64,000 nucleotides of DNA from Serratia sp. DD3 (GTDB lineage Bacteria > Pseudomonadota > Gammaproteobacteria > Enterobacterales > Enterobacteriaceae), in assembly GCF_000496755.2 (NCBI RefSeq), contig NZ_AYKS02000049.1, positions 44,441-108,440 on the forward strand, read 5' to 3'. The notes beneath the pieces were generated by a model. The model ran no database searches and was not told the origin of the DNA. It saw nothing but the letters and a program-made list of their open reading frames with translations. Position numbers and translations under genes: made by a program. This document shows, piece by piece, positions 19,926 through 27,918 of the stretch (positions are counted from its first letter, which is position 1; every line of letters starts with the position of its first letter).

Positions 19926-20500
19926 TGACTCATACACCTTATCCGGTAGTGTTAGATGCTTGCGTACTTTATCCCTCTTTCCTGCGCGATTTATTAATCC
20001 ACTTGGTGCTAACGGGACTGTATCAGCCCAGATGGACAGCCATAATTGAGGATGAGTGGCAACGTAATTTACGGGCAAATAGACCTGACTTAACCCCGGA
20101 GCAAATATCGCGAACAAGCGAGTTAATGAATAAGAGTGTTCCTGATGCAATGGTGACCGGATTCGAACCGCTCATTCCAGGCATCATGCTTCCTGACCTT
20201 GACGATCGGCATGTGGTTGCAGCCGCCGTCCGCAGTAACGCCGAAATTATCGTTACATTTAACCTGAAAGACTTTCCCCAGTCCTCGCTCAATAACTTCG
20301 ATATTGAAGCCCTACACCCTGATGACTTCGTTACAGATCTGTTCGATTTGAACCAGGCGTTTGTGTTATCCGCAGTAAACAAACAGCGTCACAACATGAA
20401 GAAACCACCAAAATCAGTCGAGGAGTATCTTACTGGACTACTGAGGCAAGGCTTACCACAAACAGTAAAAGAATTAAGCCAGTTCCACGCTCTCATTTAA
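19925..20500 (+). CDS. PIN-domain toxin (VapC-like ribonuclease)
   Basis: 191 residues with a PIN nuclease fold in the first ~140. Candidate metal-binding acids are D11 in VVLDACVLYP, E42/E44 in IIEDEW, D91, D93 and D94 in LPDLDDRHVVAAA, and D116 in VTFNLKDFP. PIN toxins are Mg2+-dependent RNases that usually cut tRNA or rRNA. The C-terminal ~50 residues (NKQRHNMKKPPKSVEEYLTG) extend beyond the classic VapC length of about 130, placing it with the longer PIN proteins that pair with HTH antitoxins. Which RNA it cuts is not known. Confidence 0.8.
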   Translation: MTHTPYPVVLDACVLYPSFLRDLLIHLVLTGLYQPRWTAIIEDEWQRNLRANRPDLTPEQISRTSELMNKSVPDAMVTGFEPLIPGIMLPDLDDRHVVAAAVRSNAEIIVTFNLKDFPQSSLNNFDIEALHPDDFVTDLFDLNQAFVLSAVNKQRHNMKKPPKSVEEYLTGLLRQGLPQTVKELSQFHALI

Positions 20501-20534
20501 TCCACTTACCTGCAGTCAATAACGACTCTTGCAG

Positions 20535-20668
20535 CCTAAACTCAGCGTCAAAGAGATGACGCCGAGTTGCGTTCTGCTCAGCTCAACCCTGCACCGCCCA
20601 CGCTACGGCACAAGCACGGTTCAAAACACAGAGCGTTTTATCCTGCAACTTGAATGAACTTGAGTATA
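20535..20668. repeat. ERIC-like element with atypical insert
   Basis: The right arm ATCCTGCAACTTGAATGAACTTGAGTATA is ERIC-like. The interior (20614-20639, GCACGGTTCAAAACACAGAG...) is also present inverted in the element at 54613-54754. The left boundary is uncertain. It lies between the PIN toxin gene and rsmD. Confidence 0.5.
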
Positions 20669-20714
20669 GAATAGTAGTAACTTTTCGTTAACCTTACTCT
20701 TTTAAGATGTTGTT

Positions 20715-21338
20715 ATGGCAAAAATAGCGGCACACGGTATACGTAAAACACCGCATTCCAGCTCTGCGGGGCAGATCCGCATCATCGGTGGTCAATGGCG
20801 CGGGCGAAAGTTGCCCGTTCCTAACAGTGAAGGGTTACGTCCTACCACTGATCGCGTGCGTGAAACTTTATTCAACTGGTTAGCCCCGGTGATCCAAGGG
20901 GCCCGTTGCCTGGATTGCTTTGCCGGTAGTGGTGCATTAGGGTTGGAGGCGCTGTCTCGCTACGCAGAAAGTGCCACGCTGTTGGAATATCAGCGCCCGG
21001 TAGCACAGCAACTGGAGAAAAACCTGGCATTACTGAACGGCAATGGCAGTGTGATTAATACCAACGCATTAACCTGGCTGGGGGGAAAAGGGTCCCCCTT
21101 TGATGTGGTATTTCTCGATCCGCCTTTTCGCCAAGGACTACTGACTGAAACCATGACGCTACTGGAACAACAAGGTTGGCTGGCGGATGAAGCTTGGATT
21201 TATGTCGAAGCTGAAGCCGAAAGCGCTGCCAGCGAAGTCCCGGTGACCTGGAAATTACACCGCGAAAAAGTTGCCGGTCAGGTGGCTTACCGCCTTTACA
21301 CCCGATCCGTTGAAGAGAAAACCGAAGATGCTGATTAA
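20715..21338 (+). CDS. rsmD: 16S rRNA (guanine966-N2)-methyltransferase RsmD
   Basis: SAM-dependent enzyme that methylates N2 of G966 in 16S rRNA during 30S assembly. 207 residues. Signatures: IIGGQWRGRKLPVP (N-terminal RNA-binding), RPTTDRVRETLFNWL, the SAM-binding loop CLDCFAGSGALGLEALSR and the catalytic DVVFLDPPF (the DPPF motif of N2-guanine methylases). It is divergent from ftsY as in other enterobacteria, but about 1.6 kb away because of the inserted toxin-antitoxin pair and repeat. It overlaps yhhL by 11 bases. Confidence 0.97.
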   Translation: MAKIAAHGIRKTPHSSSAGQIRIIGGQWRGRKLPVPNSEGLRPTTDRVRETLFNWLAPVIQGARCLDCFAGSGALGLEALSRYAESATLLEYQRPVAQQLEKNLALLNGNGSVINTNALTWLGGKGSPFDVVFLDPPFRQGLLTETMTLLEQQGWLADEAWIYVEAEAESAASEVPVTWKLHREKVAGQVAYRLYTRSVEEKTEDAD

Positions 21339-21600
21339 TCTGGGCCGTTTATTAATGCTCTGTGTCTGGGGTTTTCTCCTCGCTAATCTGTTTAACCCGT
21401 TCCCCAAACCCCTGAAATATTTTATCGATATAGCCCTGTTCTTTATGGTGGTTATGCACGGGTTGCAGTTGGTACTACTCAAATCAACGCAACCGAAAGA
21501 GAGTCCAATCAGCCGCTGGCAAGAAACCAAAATCTTTATTTTTGGCGTTTTTGAGCTGCTGGTATGGAATAAAAAACAATCTCCAGTTAAAAAAAAATAA
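21328..21600 (+). CDS. yhhL: DUF1145 small membrane protein YhhL
   Basis: 90 residues from the ATG at 21328, inside the end of rsmD. It starts MLINLGRLLMLCVWGFLLAN and has two to three membrane segments (about 5-22, 31-50 and perhaps 66-80) and a lysine-rich tail. DUF1145 proteins follow rsmD throughout the enterobacteria; their role is unknown. The overlap suggests coupled translation. Confidence 0.88.
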   Translation: MLINLGRLLMLCVWGFLLANLFNPFPKPLKYFIDIALFFMVVMHGLQLVLLKSTQPKESPISRWQETKIFIFGVFELLVWNKKQSPVKKK

Positions 21601-21805
21601 TCGGGACCAGTGTGTTACTACTTACGGTGATATAAAGTATACACTGACAGAATGACAATCTAGGCACCGATACCCAAGTGATCGGGTGATACCAGTAAAC
21701 GGCAATCGAGCCCGATAAATTGATCCATTGGGTGAGAAGATACAGCCAATACCACGGTATCGCTGAAAGGCGATGGGTCGATGCCAATGAAAGAAGGAAG
21801 AGACT

Positions 21806-22432
21806 ATGAGTTGGCCGTTCCTTGCTGTATTTTTTTCCGGTTGGCTGTTCGTTGATGCCTCCTACCGTGGACCCCATTGGCAACGCTGGGTATTCAAACC
21901 CGTCACGTTACTCCTATTACTGTTATTAGCCTGGCAAGCCCCGGAGTTAGGCGTAGCGGGTTACCTAATCGTCTTTGGCCTGCTGGCAACCTTGGCCGGT
22001 GACATCTTATTGCAACTCCCCAATGAACGGTTGCTGTACGCCATTGGCGCGTTCTTCCTGTCGCATTTGCTGTATACCCTGAGTTTCGCCAGCCAGATGA
22101 CCTTTAGTTTTTTCTGGCCGTTGCCCTTGGTCTTACTGGCCTTTGGTGCGTTATTATTGGCTACCATCTGGAGCCGGCTGGAAGAGATGCGCTGGCCGAT
22201 CACTACGCTGGTGGTGATGACACTGCTGATGGTCTGGATAGCTGGCGAGCATTATTTCCTGCGCAGCACTGATCTGGCCTTCTCACTGCTGATAGGTTCT
22301 TTATTGCTGCTGGTGGCCAATGCGGTCTGGCTGCTGAACCGTTACCGGTTTACCTTCCGCGCTGCCGATGGTGTCACGGCTTTCTGCTATTTCGTTGGCC
22401 ATTTCCTGATTGTGCGCTCACTCTATTTGTAG
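21806..22432 (+). CDS. yhhN: YhhN/TMEM86 family membrane protein (lysoplasmalogenase-like)
   Basis: 208 residues, about eight hydrophobic segments. It belongs to the YhhN family, whose animal members (TMEM86) hydrolyse lysoplasmalogen. Conserved pieces are [10 protein letters not shown] near the start, [11 protein letters not shown] with the family's acidic site, and [14 protein letters not shown]. The start has a GAAGGAAGAGACT ribosome site. 205 bases of spacer separate it from yhhL; I see no gene or clear element there. A strong terminator follows. Confidence 0.87.
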   Translation: MSWPFLAVFFSGWLFVDASYRGPHWQRWVFKPVTLLLLLLLAWQAPELGVAGYLIVFGLLATLAGDILLQLPNERLLYAIGAFFLSHLLYTLSFASQMTFSFFWPLPLVLLAFGALLLATIWSRLEEMRWPITTLVVMTLLMVWIAGEHYFLRSTDLAFSLLIGSLLLLVANAVWLLNRYRFTFRAADGVTAFCYFVGHFLIVRSLYL

Positions 22433-22449
22433 TTCACATTATCGTTCCC

Positions 22450-22475
22450 AGCAGGTTCGGTGCGCCGAACCTGCT
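22450..22475 (+). terminator. Terminator of yhhN
   Basis: AGCAGGTTCGG (22450-22460) pairs perfectly with CCGAACCTGCT (22465-22475) around TGCG. T residues follow. It lies 17 bases after the yhhN stop. Confidence 0.85.
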
Positions 22476-22638
22476 TTCCCTCGACTAAATTAATCTCAAT
22501 ACATTCTTCGCCCCTAATCGATTAGATTGGGCTACTTGGTCATGGGTCACGGTAAATTCAGATTGGCGTTACACTCTCCTGACAGTGTTCAAGCAGAGCG
22601 CGAATAAAAAATAGGAGGTGGGTCAGCGGCGAGAATTA

Positions 22639-22664
22639 ATCACGCCAGCATTCACTGGCGTGAT
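22639..22664 (-). terminator. Terminator of the ape1-like gene
   Basis: ATCACGCCAG (22639-22648) pairs perfectly with CTGGCGTGAT (22655-22664), with a 6-base loop. It begins seven bases after the stop codon of the minus-strand gene. Confidence 0.8.
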
Positions 22665-22671
22665 GATTTTC

Positions 22672-23901
22672 TTACTGTTGGCTTATCAGGACATCCAGTG
22701 CTTTGTAAAGCGCTTTGGCACTACGCTCATAACCACCAACAGTGAAGTGAACTTTATCTGGCCTGGCCAGACCGTTCTGTGCCCAGTTATTCATGGCACA
22801 ATCGCCGCCCATATACTGTTGCCAGTCCCAATAGAGCAATCCTTCACTTTTCGCCACCGACTGCTGGACCTTAATCACGTTGCGTAGATTGGCGGGTTGT
22901 TGTGAATGACAGTCCGGTGCAGCTTTGTTTTTAATGCTGTCCCCGGGGCCGACCAGCAGGATCACCGCATTGGGTATTGTTTGACGAATTTTACCGACAA
23001 TTGATGTCAGTTGTTCACGGTAAAGCGCCAGATCGAGGGTGTCATTAAAGGCTTCATTAGTCCCGTAAGCGAGGATCACCATATCCGGTGCGGTATCCGC
23101 CAAAGTATTGATCCATTGCGCTGCCCATTTATCCATCATCGCAATGGTCGCACCGTTGATGCCCACAGAAGATAGCATCACCCCGGGATGATCACGGGTA
23201 ATCAGCCAACCACCAATGTTGAGTGACGTTTGCTGATTGGTGGTGATGGTCGCGGGGAATACCACTGGAACGGGCTCAGAAAAACGCCATCCAGAAGAGG
23301 GCTGCAGGTTCAACATAGCCACATTATTGGATTGTACCCTGAGCGATGCGGGATAATCAGCCTGATACAGAGCCTGCATATTATACTGATTTACTGAAGC
23401 ATTTCGCTCTTTCATCATCAGAGAACTATGCTCGGCCAATGGCGAAATGATAAAACCGCCCAGCGGGAAATTCGGTGCGTTATCTTTTCTGCTGGTCAGG
23501 AACGACCACTGTTTTTTGGGTTCGGTGAAAATCAAATTAGCGCTACGCTGCCCAACGATATTACTGGGTGGTACCAAACCAATCCCGGCATCGCCGTAAC
23601 GTGCCTGGAATTTATCACGCAGTGCACCGGAAAAGAAATCCGCCGCCGTATGGGAATCCCCCATCTGCACGATATGCACGCGAGCGGAAGGATCGCGCAG
23701 CCGCTGGGTAAAACGGTTAAAATTCGGCTCGCCGAAATTGGTCAAATCATTATGTGCCCCCAGTTGCACCTCAGTTTGCGGCTGTTGCTCTGGTTGCTTT
23801 TCTTTCGTCAATTGACAAGAGAGCAAACCGAAGATAGCAGCGAAACAAAGACCTTTTTTTAATAGGTTACGGTGCCTCAACGGGTGTTTTTGTTGTTTCA
23901 T
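22672..23901 (-). CDS. Ape1-type O-acetylpeptidoglycan esterase, SGNH lipoprotein (probable)
   Basis: 409 residues from the ATG at 23901. A lipobox GLLSC (Cys29) makes it a probable lipoprotein facing the periplasm. The SGNH hydrolase blocks are complete: nucleophile Ser83 in QMGDSHTAADF, the glycine block SSVGINGATIAMM, AYGTNEAF, and catalytic D382-x-x-H385 in PDKVHFTVGGY. GDSHT with this block order is that of Ape1, which removes O-acetyl groups from MurNAc so that lytic transglycosylases can act. It overlaps patB by 35 bases and is last of three genes on this strand. A different carbohydrate esterase remains possible. Confidence 0.72.
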   Translation of the reverse strand: MKQQKHPLRHRNLLKKGLCFAAIFGLLSCQLTKEKQPEQQPQTEVQLGAHNDLTNFGEPNFNRFTQRLRDPSARVHIVQMGDSHTAADFFSGALRDKFQARYGDAGIGLVPPSNIVGQRSANLIFTEPKKQWSFLTSRKDNAPNFPLGGFIISPLAEHSSLMMKERNASVNQYNMQALYQADYPASLRVQSNNVAMLNLQPSSGWRFSEPVPVVFPATITTNQQTSLNIGGWLITRDHPGVMLSSVGINGATIAMMDKWAAQWINTLADTAPDMVILAYGTNEAFNDTLDLALYREQLTSIVGKIRQTIPNAVILLVGPGDSIKNKAAPDCHSQQPANLRNVIKVQQSVAKSEGLLYWDWQQYMGGDCAMNNWAQNGLARPDKVHFTVGGYERSAKALYKALDVLISQQ

Positions 23902-25207
23902 GATGTGTTTCTTCTTGCGCCTCAGGCTGCTCATCCGGTGCGGCGTTAAATTTAATCATACTCAATACCGTATCTGCGAGAATTTTCTGCCCTTTATAGG
24001 TGAAATGGATGCCATCCCCACTGCGTAGCTTGATGTTGCTGCTATTGTCACCGATATAATCGGAATAGGTATTGCCCTGATATTTAAAAATTATATTTGC
24101 GGAAAGCCAGACCTGCCCTGCCTGGGAGACTTCCGACTGATAGAGATCACTGAGGTAGTGTACACCATTCGACAACGTCTCTTTGCGCATATTCGGCGGC
24201 CCGATCCAGATAACATCCACGTGATATTGCTCTGCCGCTATCAAGATATCCTGGATCCGCTTGCGATACTGGGCTTCCCACTCTGGTGAAGTAAAGCGCA
24301 AATAGCGCCCGCCGCCCCCTTCAGACGGCATATCCCAGGGGTCATTGGGCCCGAGGAACACCACCATCAACCGAATATTCGGATGAGTCTTCAAGGTCTT
24401 CCTGACTGTTTCCGGCCAATTGAAGAATTTCGGATACGCTAAGCCGGTACTCTGCTTACTGAGGTTAAGGCTTTCAATACCGTAGTTTTTGGTGAGCTGT
24501 GATTGTAGCACTGGGGCAACCCCCTGCATGAGGGAATCACCGACAAAGAAAACAGCATCTCCCTTGGCAAGCTCAATGACTGATTTCGCTGTTTTCTTCA
24601 CCGCTACCTGTTCAACGCCCTGTTCCGAATTCGATTTCAACGACGCTCTAACGACCACGAGATGATGACGATTCAACAATTCCGGGAACGGCACTGACAA
24701 TCCAACTACCGGATGGAGATAACCATTAATAAAATGTAACCCCACCTGAAATCCTTGCGAAGATTCCACACTGCTCGCCATGGTCTCTTTAACCGATTCT
24801 GTCGATTCTGTCGATTCTGTCGGTTCTGTCGATTCTGTCGGTTCTGTCGGTTCTGTCCGTTCTGTCCGTTCTGTCCGTTCTGTCCGTTCTGTCGGTTCTG
24901 TCCGTTCTGTCGGTTCTGTCCGTTCTGTCGGTTCTGTCGGTTCAACGGTTTCGACAATATGATTACCCTGAATATGCAACCACATCGTCTCACCGGCACT
25001 CGCCCCCCCCTCTAAAAGATAGCCACCGAGATCCCACGCGTAATATCCCTGTAATCTTGCCCATGGTGCAGACTGGTGATACATCTGCTGCCAGTAGCGC
25101 TCCAGCGCACTCTGATTTATCCAGACCAGCGCAAAAGTTGTTATCACAACGATAAAGACCACTTTCAGTGCACGCTCAACATTTTCTGTAAAATCAAAAG
25201 TTTGCAT
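23867..25207 (-). CDS. PatB-type peptidoglycan O-acetyltransferase (SGNH, DUF459-like) with tandem-repeat linker
   Basis: 446 residues. One membrane anchor (about 14-30, VVFIVVITTFALVWI) is followed by a periplasmic region. Residues 89-139 are a low-complexity linker of 16 TEP/TER/TES triplets. The SGNH domain has Ser225 in FFVGDSLMQGVAP, the asparagine block VFLGPNDPWD, and D398/H401 in GDGIHFTYKG. GDSLMQGVAP and a membrane-anchored SGNH domain next to an MBOAT gene are the features of PatB, which transfers acetyl from PatA to MurNAc. It overlaps patA by 14 bases and ape1 by 35. Acetylation of another envelope glycan cannot be excluded. Confidence 0.75.
   Translation of the reverse strand: MQTFDFTENVERALKVVFIVVITTFALVWINQSALERYWQQMYHQSAPWARLQGYYAWDLGGYLLEGGASAGETMWLHIQGNHIVETVEPTEPTERTEPTERTEPTERTERTERTERTEPTEPTESTEPTESTESTESVKETMASSVESSQGFQVGLHFINGYLHPVVGLSVPFPELLNRHHLVVVRASLKSNSEQGVEQVAVKKTAKSVIELAKGDAVFFVGDSLMQGVAPVLQSQLTKNYGIESLNLSKQSTGLAYPKFFNWPETVRKTLKTHPNIRLMVVFLGPNDPWDMPSEGGGGRYLRFTSPEWEAQYRKRIQDILIAAEQYHVDVIWIGPPNMRKETLSNGVHYLSDLYQSEVSQAGQVWLSANIIFKYQGNTYSDYIGDNSSNIKLRSGDGIHFTYKGQKILADTVLSMIKFNAAPDEQPEAQEETHHETTKTPVEAP
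24795..24938. repeat. 9-bp minisatellite, 16 copies, inside the PatB-like gene
   Basis: Sixteen contiguous 9-base units of form (g/c)(a/g)TTCTGTC; the TTCTGTC heptamer is perfect in all. Only the first two bases vary (gat, ggt, cgt), which on the coding strand changes the third amino acid of each TE-x triplet among Ser, Pro and Arg. Variants are interspersed, which suggests repeated unequal exchange or slippage. Confidence 0.95.
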
Positions 25208-26612
25208 AAATAAAACCCGGCATACCTGAAGGCGATAAAATGAAAACCAACGTCATAAAAAGTGCCAGCGGCAGCGGATAATAAATCCACGACACACGCT
25301 GATAATGTCGACCCACCCAGTGATACAGCGCAACGCACTGCGGATACAGCAATAACAGCCCCCAGAACGCAATAAGCATCGGCGCACTGGTGAGAAACGA
25401 CTCACCCCATCCACCGGTAGTCAGTTGTGTCAACATGGTGATTGCATCGTTAAAGGTGGCACTGCGGAAGAAAATCCACGTCAGGCAGACCACATGGAAG
25501 GTAAAAATACGCGCCAGCCAAACGTTGGTTTTCTGCCATATTGAGGTAGCGGGGCCTTGATGCAATGGGAAGAGCTTATGTTTGATGTTTATCAACACGA
25601 TCCCCACCCCGTGGAGCGCCCCCCAGATGATAAACGGCAGGCCAACACCATGCCAAATACCCGAGATCACCATGGCAATAAAAGCATTTATATTCATGCG
25701 GAATGTACCTTTCCGGTTTCCGCCGAGGGGAATATAGACGTAATCACGAATGAACTTGGATAAACTGATGTGCCAGCGTGCCCAAAACTCTTTCAAGTTA
25801 GTGGCGAGGTAAGGGGCATTAAAGTTCACGGGTAACACAAAGCCGAGCAACATCGCGATCCCCGTCACCAGATTGGTATAGCCGGAGAAATTAAAGTAGA
25901 TATTCCACGCGTAGGCGTAAACCGCCACCAGGTTCTCCCCGGCATTGTAACTGACTGGCGAACTGAACACCGGGTTGACAAAATTCTCAGATAAATAGGC
26001 GCTGAACAAAAATAGTTTCACCATCGACAGGATAATGAGTAACAGCGCTTTTTTATAATCGATAATTTCTCGTGATCCCGCCTGAACCTGCGGCATAAAG
26101 GTGAGTGCGCGATTAATCGGACCGGCCACGATACTCGGAAAGAAGCAGAGATAAAGCACCACATCCCAAAAAGGGGCTTTTTCGATCTCTTTACGGCAGA
26201 CAGACACCACATAACTCACTGAGTGGAATACATAGAAAGAGAGTCCCAGCGGTGCAAGCATGGCGAGTGTCGGCAGCTCAGCCTCAATGCCAGCCTGATT
26301 CAGCACTCCTTGCAGTGATTCCTGTAAAAAACCGTAGTACTTGAAAACGATAAAACTACCGACGATCCCGATTCCTAACAGACTATATATCCAACGTGAC
26401 GATAAATAGCCGCTAAGAACATTTGCCAGCAGGTAAATAAACAACGTATACCCTGCCAGAACATAAGCAAAGTTCGCTTGGAACGAAAAAACAAAAAGAT
26501 AACTCGCTGTGATTAAAAGAATGTTTTGTAATCGAACATTTTTTTGACAGAGCCAGTAAGCCAGAAAAAAAGGGGTAAAACAGGCAATAAATTCAAATGA
26601 AAAGAAATTCAT
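25194..26612 (-). CDS. PatA-type MBOAT acyltransferase (membrane acetyl exporter)
   Basis: Polytopic membrane protein, 472 residues, of the AlgI/PatA branch of the MBOAT family. It has about eleven membrane segments. Signature residues: SLSFYVFHS-like start of the core at 123-131 (LSFYVFHS), FFPSIVAGPINR (157-168), NFSGYTNLVTGIAMLLGF, NLKEFWARWHISLSKFIRDY with H281, YIPLGGNRKG, and the catalytic histidine H321 in ISGIWHGVG. MBOATs of this type carry acetyl groups across the inner membrane to a periplasmic SGNH partner, here the overlapping PatB-like protein. 230 bases of AT-rich leader lie upstream. Which glycan is modified is inferred to be peptidoglycan from the Ape1-like third gene. Confidence 0.85.
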   Translation of the reverse strand: MNFFSFEFIACFTPFFLAYWLCQKNVRLQNILLITASYLFVFSFQANFAYVLAGYTLFIYLLANVLSGYLSSRWIYSLLGIGIVGSFIVFKYYGFLQESLQGVLNQAGIEAELPTLAMLAPLGLSFYVFHSVSYVVSVCRKEIEKAPFWDVVLYLCFFPSIVAGPINRALTFMPQVQAGSREIIDYKKALLLIILSMVKLFLFSAYLSENFVNPVFSSPVSYNAGENLVAVYAYAWNIYFNFSGYTNLVTGIAMLLGFVLPVNFNAPYLATNLKEFWARWHISLSKFIRDYVYIPLGGNRKGTFRMNINAFIAMVISGIWHGVGLPFIIWGALHGVGIVLINIKHKLFPLHQGPATSIWQKTNVWLARIFTFHVVCLTWIFFRSATFNDAITMLTQLTTGGWGESFLTSAPMLIAFWGLLLLYPQCVALYHWVGRHYQRVSWIYYPLPLALFMTLVFILSPSGMPGFIYANF

Positions 26613-26807
26613 ATCAGACTCTGCACAGACGAACGAAGAACGCCGATAGTAAGAACGCAGAGTATAATAAAATTTATCAAATAATATTCAATAGGAATAC
26701 TCGTATTCAATCTAAATCACTAACTGATGGAAAATCACCAGGATTGATTCGATTGCCGACCCGCGGCGAGTGGATTGAACTTGGGGATATGAAATAGAAC
26801 ATCAATC

Positions 26808-26838
26808 TACCCTCCTGGCTCAGTGAACCAGGAGGGTA
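26808..26838 (-). terminator. Hairpin after the glucosaminidase gene
   Basis: TACCCTCCTGG (26808-26818) pairs perfectly with CCAGGAGGGTA (26828-26838), 11 bp with a 9-base loop, starting four bases after the glucosaminidase stop. The T-tract is weak. Confidence 0.75.
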
Positions 26839-26842
26839 CGAT

Positions 26843-27631
26843 TTATGAGTTCCGGGCCACTTTCTGGGCCTTCGAAATCAGTGTCTTATTACTGTCATAC
26901 ATCTGCAGCAGATAGCGGTTATAGGAGGCACCCTTCTGAGAATAACCTGACAGCTGACGGATCAGTTCTGGTGTACTCAGTGAATCATCCTCACCCAGAC
27001 GCTGTTTTGCCCGCTCTGAACGCAGTGAGTTATACGCCTTATGTGTATTCATATTCTTAATGTAGGCGATAACACCGTCCTCAATGGTTTTGTAAGCGTA
27101 ATAACCTTTCACCTGACCTGGTGCGGTAACGCAGTTTTGTCCGCAACGCAAACCAAAAAGGTTGTTGTTGGATTGAGCCAGTTTTGATGTGCCCCAACCG
27201 GATTCCGTTGCAGCCTGTGTGGCAACGAAGTGGGTAGGCAAAATATCGACGCGATGTAACAACGAACCCCAGTTGGTGCGCTTCGGTGAGTTGCATGTCA
27301 TATTGTAGCGCTGACACAGGGTTCTGAGCTTGGCGATATCACTCGGTGACCAGTGCTTGGCATCCTGGTGTTCCAGTAACCAGCTCCTGTCATTCATAAT
27401 TTCACGATTGAGTCTATCAATCGTAGGGACAATGACATTAAGAAACGCTTTCTTACGGGGTGTGCCAGAAGGGTACTTTCGCAAATCAGGCAGCATCTGC
27501 TGAGGCTGCTTGCCTTTATGAGAATACTCTATGTTCGTTATGGCACTGGTTGAAGCGAAGCTAAAACCGGTAGTCAATACAAAAATAAAGAAAGCGAATA
27601 TGGCATTTGTCCTCATTGAAAAAGAGGCCAT
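26843..27631 (-). CDS. Bax-like glucosaminidase (GH73-type N-acetylglucosaminidase)
   Basis: 262 residues from the ATG at 27631, which has a GACGAGGAAAAGC ribosome site; a start at 27667 has none. The signal peptide runs to about GFSFA. A conserved Bax-type linker (KYPSGTPRKKAFLNVIVPTI) precedes the glucosaminidase domain: HFVATQAATESGWGTSKLAQ contains the catalytic glutamate, and NNLFGLRCG and GYYAYKTIEDGVIAYIKNMN are family blocks. It would hydrolyse the glycan backbone of peptidoglycan. It lies just upstream of the O-acetylation genes on the same strand but behind its own terminator, so linkage is spatial. It may be the E. coli bax orthologue or a paralogue. Confidence 0.82.
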   Translation of the reverse strand: MASFSMRTNAIFAFFIFVLTTGFSFASTSAITNIEYSHKGKQPQQMLPDLRKYPSGTPRKKAFLNVIVPTIDRLNREIMNDRSWLLEHQDAKHWSPSDIAKLRTLCQRYNMTCNSPKRTNWGSLLHRVDILPTHFVATQAATESGWGTSKLAQSNNNLFGLRCGQNCVTAPGQVKGYYAYKTIEDGVIAYIKNMNTHKAYNSLRSERAKQRLGEDDSLSTPELIRQLSGYSQKGASYNRYLLQMYDSNKTLISKAQKVARNS

Positions 27632-27838
27632 TTGCTTTTCCTCGTCTGTTGTTTGAACAAAATTCAAACGGATACTAACAAAATAGAAAAGCCATAACCA
27701 GATTTTTTCGCAAGCCCCATTGGCTCATTCACGACCAAACTGCGATGGCCTATCCTCATCATCCACGGCAAATCCGCTCCTGCTGGGGCTCAAAAAGCCA
27801 CCACTGCTGCAACTGGCATAACATTGCGGATCTCACGC

Positions 27839-27870
27839 TTGACTCTAGAGTCTACTCCAAGGTGTAGACT
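27839..27870 (+). promoter_or_regulatory. ZntR-type promoter of zntA
   Basis: -35 TTGACT (27839-27844) and -10 TAGACT (27865-27870) are separated by 20 bases, the over-long spacer typical of MerR-family promoters. The spacer holds the dyad ACTCTAGAGTCTACTCCAAGG, close to the E. coli ZntR site ACTCTGGAGTCGACTCCAGAG. Zn(II)-ZntR would underwind it to start zntA. ZntR itself is not in the window. Confidence 0.8.
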
Positions 27871-27918
27871 TTTTATCAGACACCAGCGTTGTTTCAAGTG
27901 ATTGCCTGAGGGGGCACT

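Noticed and set aside
21587..21883. 98-residue minus-strand frame in the yhhL/yhhN spacer
   Set aside because: It overlaps the well-supported start of yhhN and shows no domain; the spacer also has no clear RNA element.
24795..24938. Periodic array that might suggest CRISPR
   Set aside because: Units are 9 bases with no spacers, are in frame within a gene, and no cas genes are near.
24755..25015. Open frames on the plus strand over the PatB repeat, with Cys/Phe- or Val/Ser/Asp-rich repeat proteins
   Set aside because: They exist only because a 9-base repeat is open in several frames; the minus-strand frame has the SGNH domain and overlaps its neighbours as an operon would.
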